Below, piece by piece: positions 5,601 through 6,774 of a stretch of DNA of 6,774 bases. Location: contig RFGD01000340.1 in NCBI GenBank assembly GCA_003696705.1, positions 1-6,774 of the forward strand, read 5' to 3'. A model generated the notes under the pieces. The model saw nothing but the letters and a program-made list of their open reading frames with translations. It was not told the DNA's origin and did not search any database. The stretch comes from Alphaproteobacteria bacterium. Its GTDB lineage: Bacteria; Pseudomonadota; Alphaproteobacteria; Rhodobacterales; Rhodobacteraceae. How positions within the stretch are numbered: the stretch's first letter is position 1; each line of letters opens with the position of its first letter. A program made the position numbers and the translations under genes.

Positions 5601-6314
5601 GTGGCCGGCAGGGTTCATCCCGCGCGACGGAACTTCCACGGGCGGCGGCATGGCAAGTCGTTGCGTGCGTCGCAACGCGCCTATCTCGAGCACGACCTTC
5701 GGGCGCTGCGCGTGCCCGGGGTGGAGTGGGACGAGAACCCCGAACGCCGCCCGATCGACCCGGCCACCCTGTTCGGGGACGACCGTCCGGTCTGGCTCGA
5801 GGTGGGTTTTGGCGGCGGCGAGCACATGGTGCATCAGGCGGCGCGCAATCCCGATGTGGGCATCATCGGCTGCGAGCCGTTCATCAACGGTGTGGCGATG
5901 CTTCTGGGCAAGATTCGCGCCGCCGGGACCGGCAACATCGCCATCCACCCGGGCGATGTGCGCGACCTCTTCGACGTCCTGCCGGACCAGAGCATCGACC
6001 GGGCCTTCCTTCTCTATCCCGACCCCTGGCCGAAGAAGCGCCACCACAAGCGCCGCTTCGTGACGCCCGAGCATCTCGTGCCCCTCGCCCGGGTCATGAA
6101 GCCGGGCGCCATCTTCCGTGTGGCGACCGACATACCCGACTACGTGCGCCAGACGCTCGAGGAGGTGCCGCGCGCCGGTTTTGCCTGGCTTGCCGAACGA
6201 CCCGCGGACTGGCGCGAGCCGTGGCCGGACTGGATCCCGACCCGCTACGAACAAAAGGCCCTCCGCGAAGGCCGGGTGCCGCATTACCTCACCTTCCGCC
6301 GAGAGGGGGCCTGA
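5601..6314 (+). CDS. trmB: tRNA (guanine-N7-)-methyltransferase TrmB
   Basis: TrmB methylates N7 of G46 in the variable loop of tRNAs, using SAM. The protein has 237 residues. It shows NFHGRRHGK (11-19) near the N-terminus, typical of alphaproteobacterial TrmB, and the SAM-binding LEVGFGGGEH (66-75). It also has the acidic residue in IGCEPF (Glu92), HPGDVRDL with Asp119, the catalytic YPDPWPKKRHHKRRF (139-153), and the C-terminal TRYEQKA (214-220). The start is GTG 5601. No in-frame ATG exists between the metK stop and the Met before the SAM-binding region's VHQ, and a GGGGGG run (5590-5595) lies 5 nt upstream as a Shine-Dalgarno. Longer starts would run back into metK. It lies 73 nt after metK across a strong hairpin. 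Confidence 0.95.
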   Translation: MAGRVHPARRNFHGRRHGKSLRASQRAYLEHDLRALRVPGVEWDENPERRPIDPATLFGDDRPVWLEVGFGGGEHMVHQAARNPDVGIIGCEPFINGVAMLLGKIRAAGTGNIAIHPGDVRDLFDVLPDQSIDRAFLLYPDPWPKKRHHKRRFVTPEHLVPLARVMKPGAIFRVATDIPDYVRQTLEEVPRAGFAWLAERPADWREPWPDWIPTRYEQKALREGRVPHYLTFRREGA

Positions 6315-6320
6315 TCGCGC

Positions 6321-6339
6321 CGCGAACCGGGCTTTCGCG
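6321..6339 (+). other. Short inverted repeat in the trmB-aroA gap
   Basis: CGCGAA (6321-6326) pairs with TTCGCG (6334-6339) around a 7-nt loop, just after the trmB stop. It has no T tract. It is a weak terminator candidate only. The 70-nt gap also holds TATCAC (6356-6361), which could be a -10 element for aroA, but I see no convincing -35 at the right distance. Confidence 0.25.
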
Positions 6340-6384
6340 CCGGAGGCCGAGCCGCTATCACGGGGGCGAACAACGGGGGAAAGC

Positions 6385-6774
6385 ATGTCGAACGTCGGCA
6401 AGCCACAGCCACTTACCGCCCATCCGTCGTCCGCGCTGCGCGGCACGGTCGAGGTGCCAGGCGACAAGTCCATATCGCACAGGGCGCTCATCCTGGGTGC
6501 GTTATCCGTCGGCCGGACCGAGATTCGCGGTCTTCTGGAGGGCGAGGATGTTCTGGACACCGGCCGGGCGATGGCCGCATTCGGCGCCGGTGTCGAACGC
6601 GTCGCCCCGGGTGAATGGACCGTCGATGGCGTCGGCGTCGGTGGATTCGCCGAGCCCGAGGACGTCATCGACTGCGGCAACTCGGGCACGGGCGTGCGCC
6701 TAGTCATGGGGGCCATGGCGACGACCCCGATTACCGCGACCTTCACCGGTGACGCGAGCCTTCGCAAGCGCCCC
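6385..6774 (+). CDS. aroA: 3-phosphoshikimate 1-carboxyvinyltransferase AroA (EPSP synthase), N-terminal part, cut by window end
   Basis: EPSP synthase joins shikimate-3-phosphate and phosphoenolpyruvate in the shikimate pathway for aromatic amino acids. The first 130 residues are present with no frame break; full proteins are about 430-450 residues, so roughly 70% lies beyond the window. Substrate-binding motifs are visible: VPGDKSISHR (24-33, with Lys28, Ser29 and Arg33), LLEGEDVLDTG (50-60), GNSGTGVRL (98-106) and TGDASLRKRP (121-130). The LLEGEDV and TGDASLRKRP forms resemble the class II enzymes of Agrobacterium and other alphaproteobacteria more than the E. coli class I enzyme. ATG 6385 is preceded by GGGGGA (6375-6380) at 4 nt. 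The 70-nt gap after trmB leaves open whether it is co-transcribed. Confidence 0.95.
   Translation, partial: MSNVGKPQPLTAHPSSALRGTVEVPGDKSISHRALILGALSVGRTEIRGLLEGEDVLDTGRAMAAFGAGVERVAPGEWTVDGVGVGGFAEPEDVIDCGNSGTGVRLVMGAMATTPITATFTGDASLRKRP

Noticed and set aside
5583..6767. A 394-codon minus-strand frame spanning trmB, the gap and aroA
   Set aside because: It covers two well-supported genes on the other strand and matches no family I recognise.
1..6774. Mobile elements, CRISPR arrays, defence genes, tRNA/rRNA genes or a novel multigene system
   Set aside because: No direct-repeat arrays, transposase motifs, integrase, attachment sites or tRNA cloverleaf were seen. The genes form conserved housekeeping neighbourhoods with uniform composition.

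Overview
The window is a stretch of GC-rich chromosome that reads as an alphaproteobacterium, most likely a member of the Rhodobacterales. Three things support this. The gene order is phoH-ybeY-corC-lnt-metK-trmB. The protein sequences look like those of Rhodobacter relatives. The leader directly in front of metK matches the SAM/SAH riboswitch, a class known essentially from Rhodobacterales metK leaders. Every recognised gene lies on the + strand, and the genes are tightly packed.

Layout. Bases 1-126 are the 3' end of a gene I do not recognise. It is closed by a clear GC-rich hairpin terminator (about 163-196). Next comes the conserved block phoH (ybeZ family), ybeY, corC (ybeX family) and lnt, at 275-4254. 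phoH and ybeY overlap by 14 nt, corC follows ybeY after 41 nt, and corC and lnt share an ATGA junction, so the block looks like one operon with translational coupling. It matches the E. coli ybeZ-ybeY-ybeX-lnt order. Its roles are rRNA maturation and ribosome quality control (YbeY, with PhoH as an RNA-linked ATPase), a CBS-domain protein linked to ion or ribosome homeostasis, and the last acylation step of lipoprotein maturation.

The 88-nt gap from 4255 to 4342 holds a possible promoter, a small hairpin and the SAM/SAH riboswitch. In the riboswitch the metK Shine-Dalgarno is the 3' strand of a pseudoknot, so the product of MetK (SAM) is predicted to shut off metK translation. After metK a strong 10-bp inverted repeat separates it from trmB, a SAM-dependent tRNA (m7G46) methyltransferase that begins with GTG. 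The window ends inside aroA (EPSP synthase), preceded by its own Shine-Dalgarno.

All seven recognised genes are housekeeping genes and look intact, apart from the two cut by the window edges. There are no insertion sequences, CRISPR arrays, tRNA or rRNA genes, or phage genes. I found no undescribed multigene system. The most interesting items are regulatory: the metK riboswitch with its apparent promoter, and the unresolved phoH start, where a small hairpin, a possible heat-shock promoter and a well-placed GGAG before a TTG codon compete with the obvious ATG.
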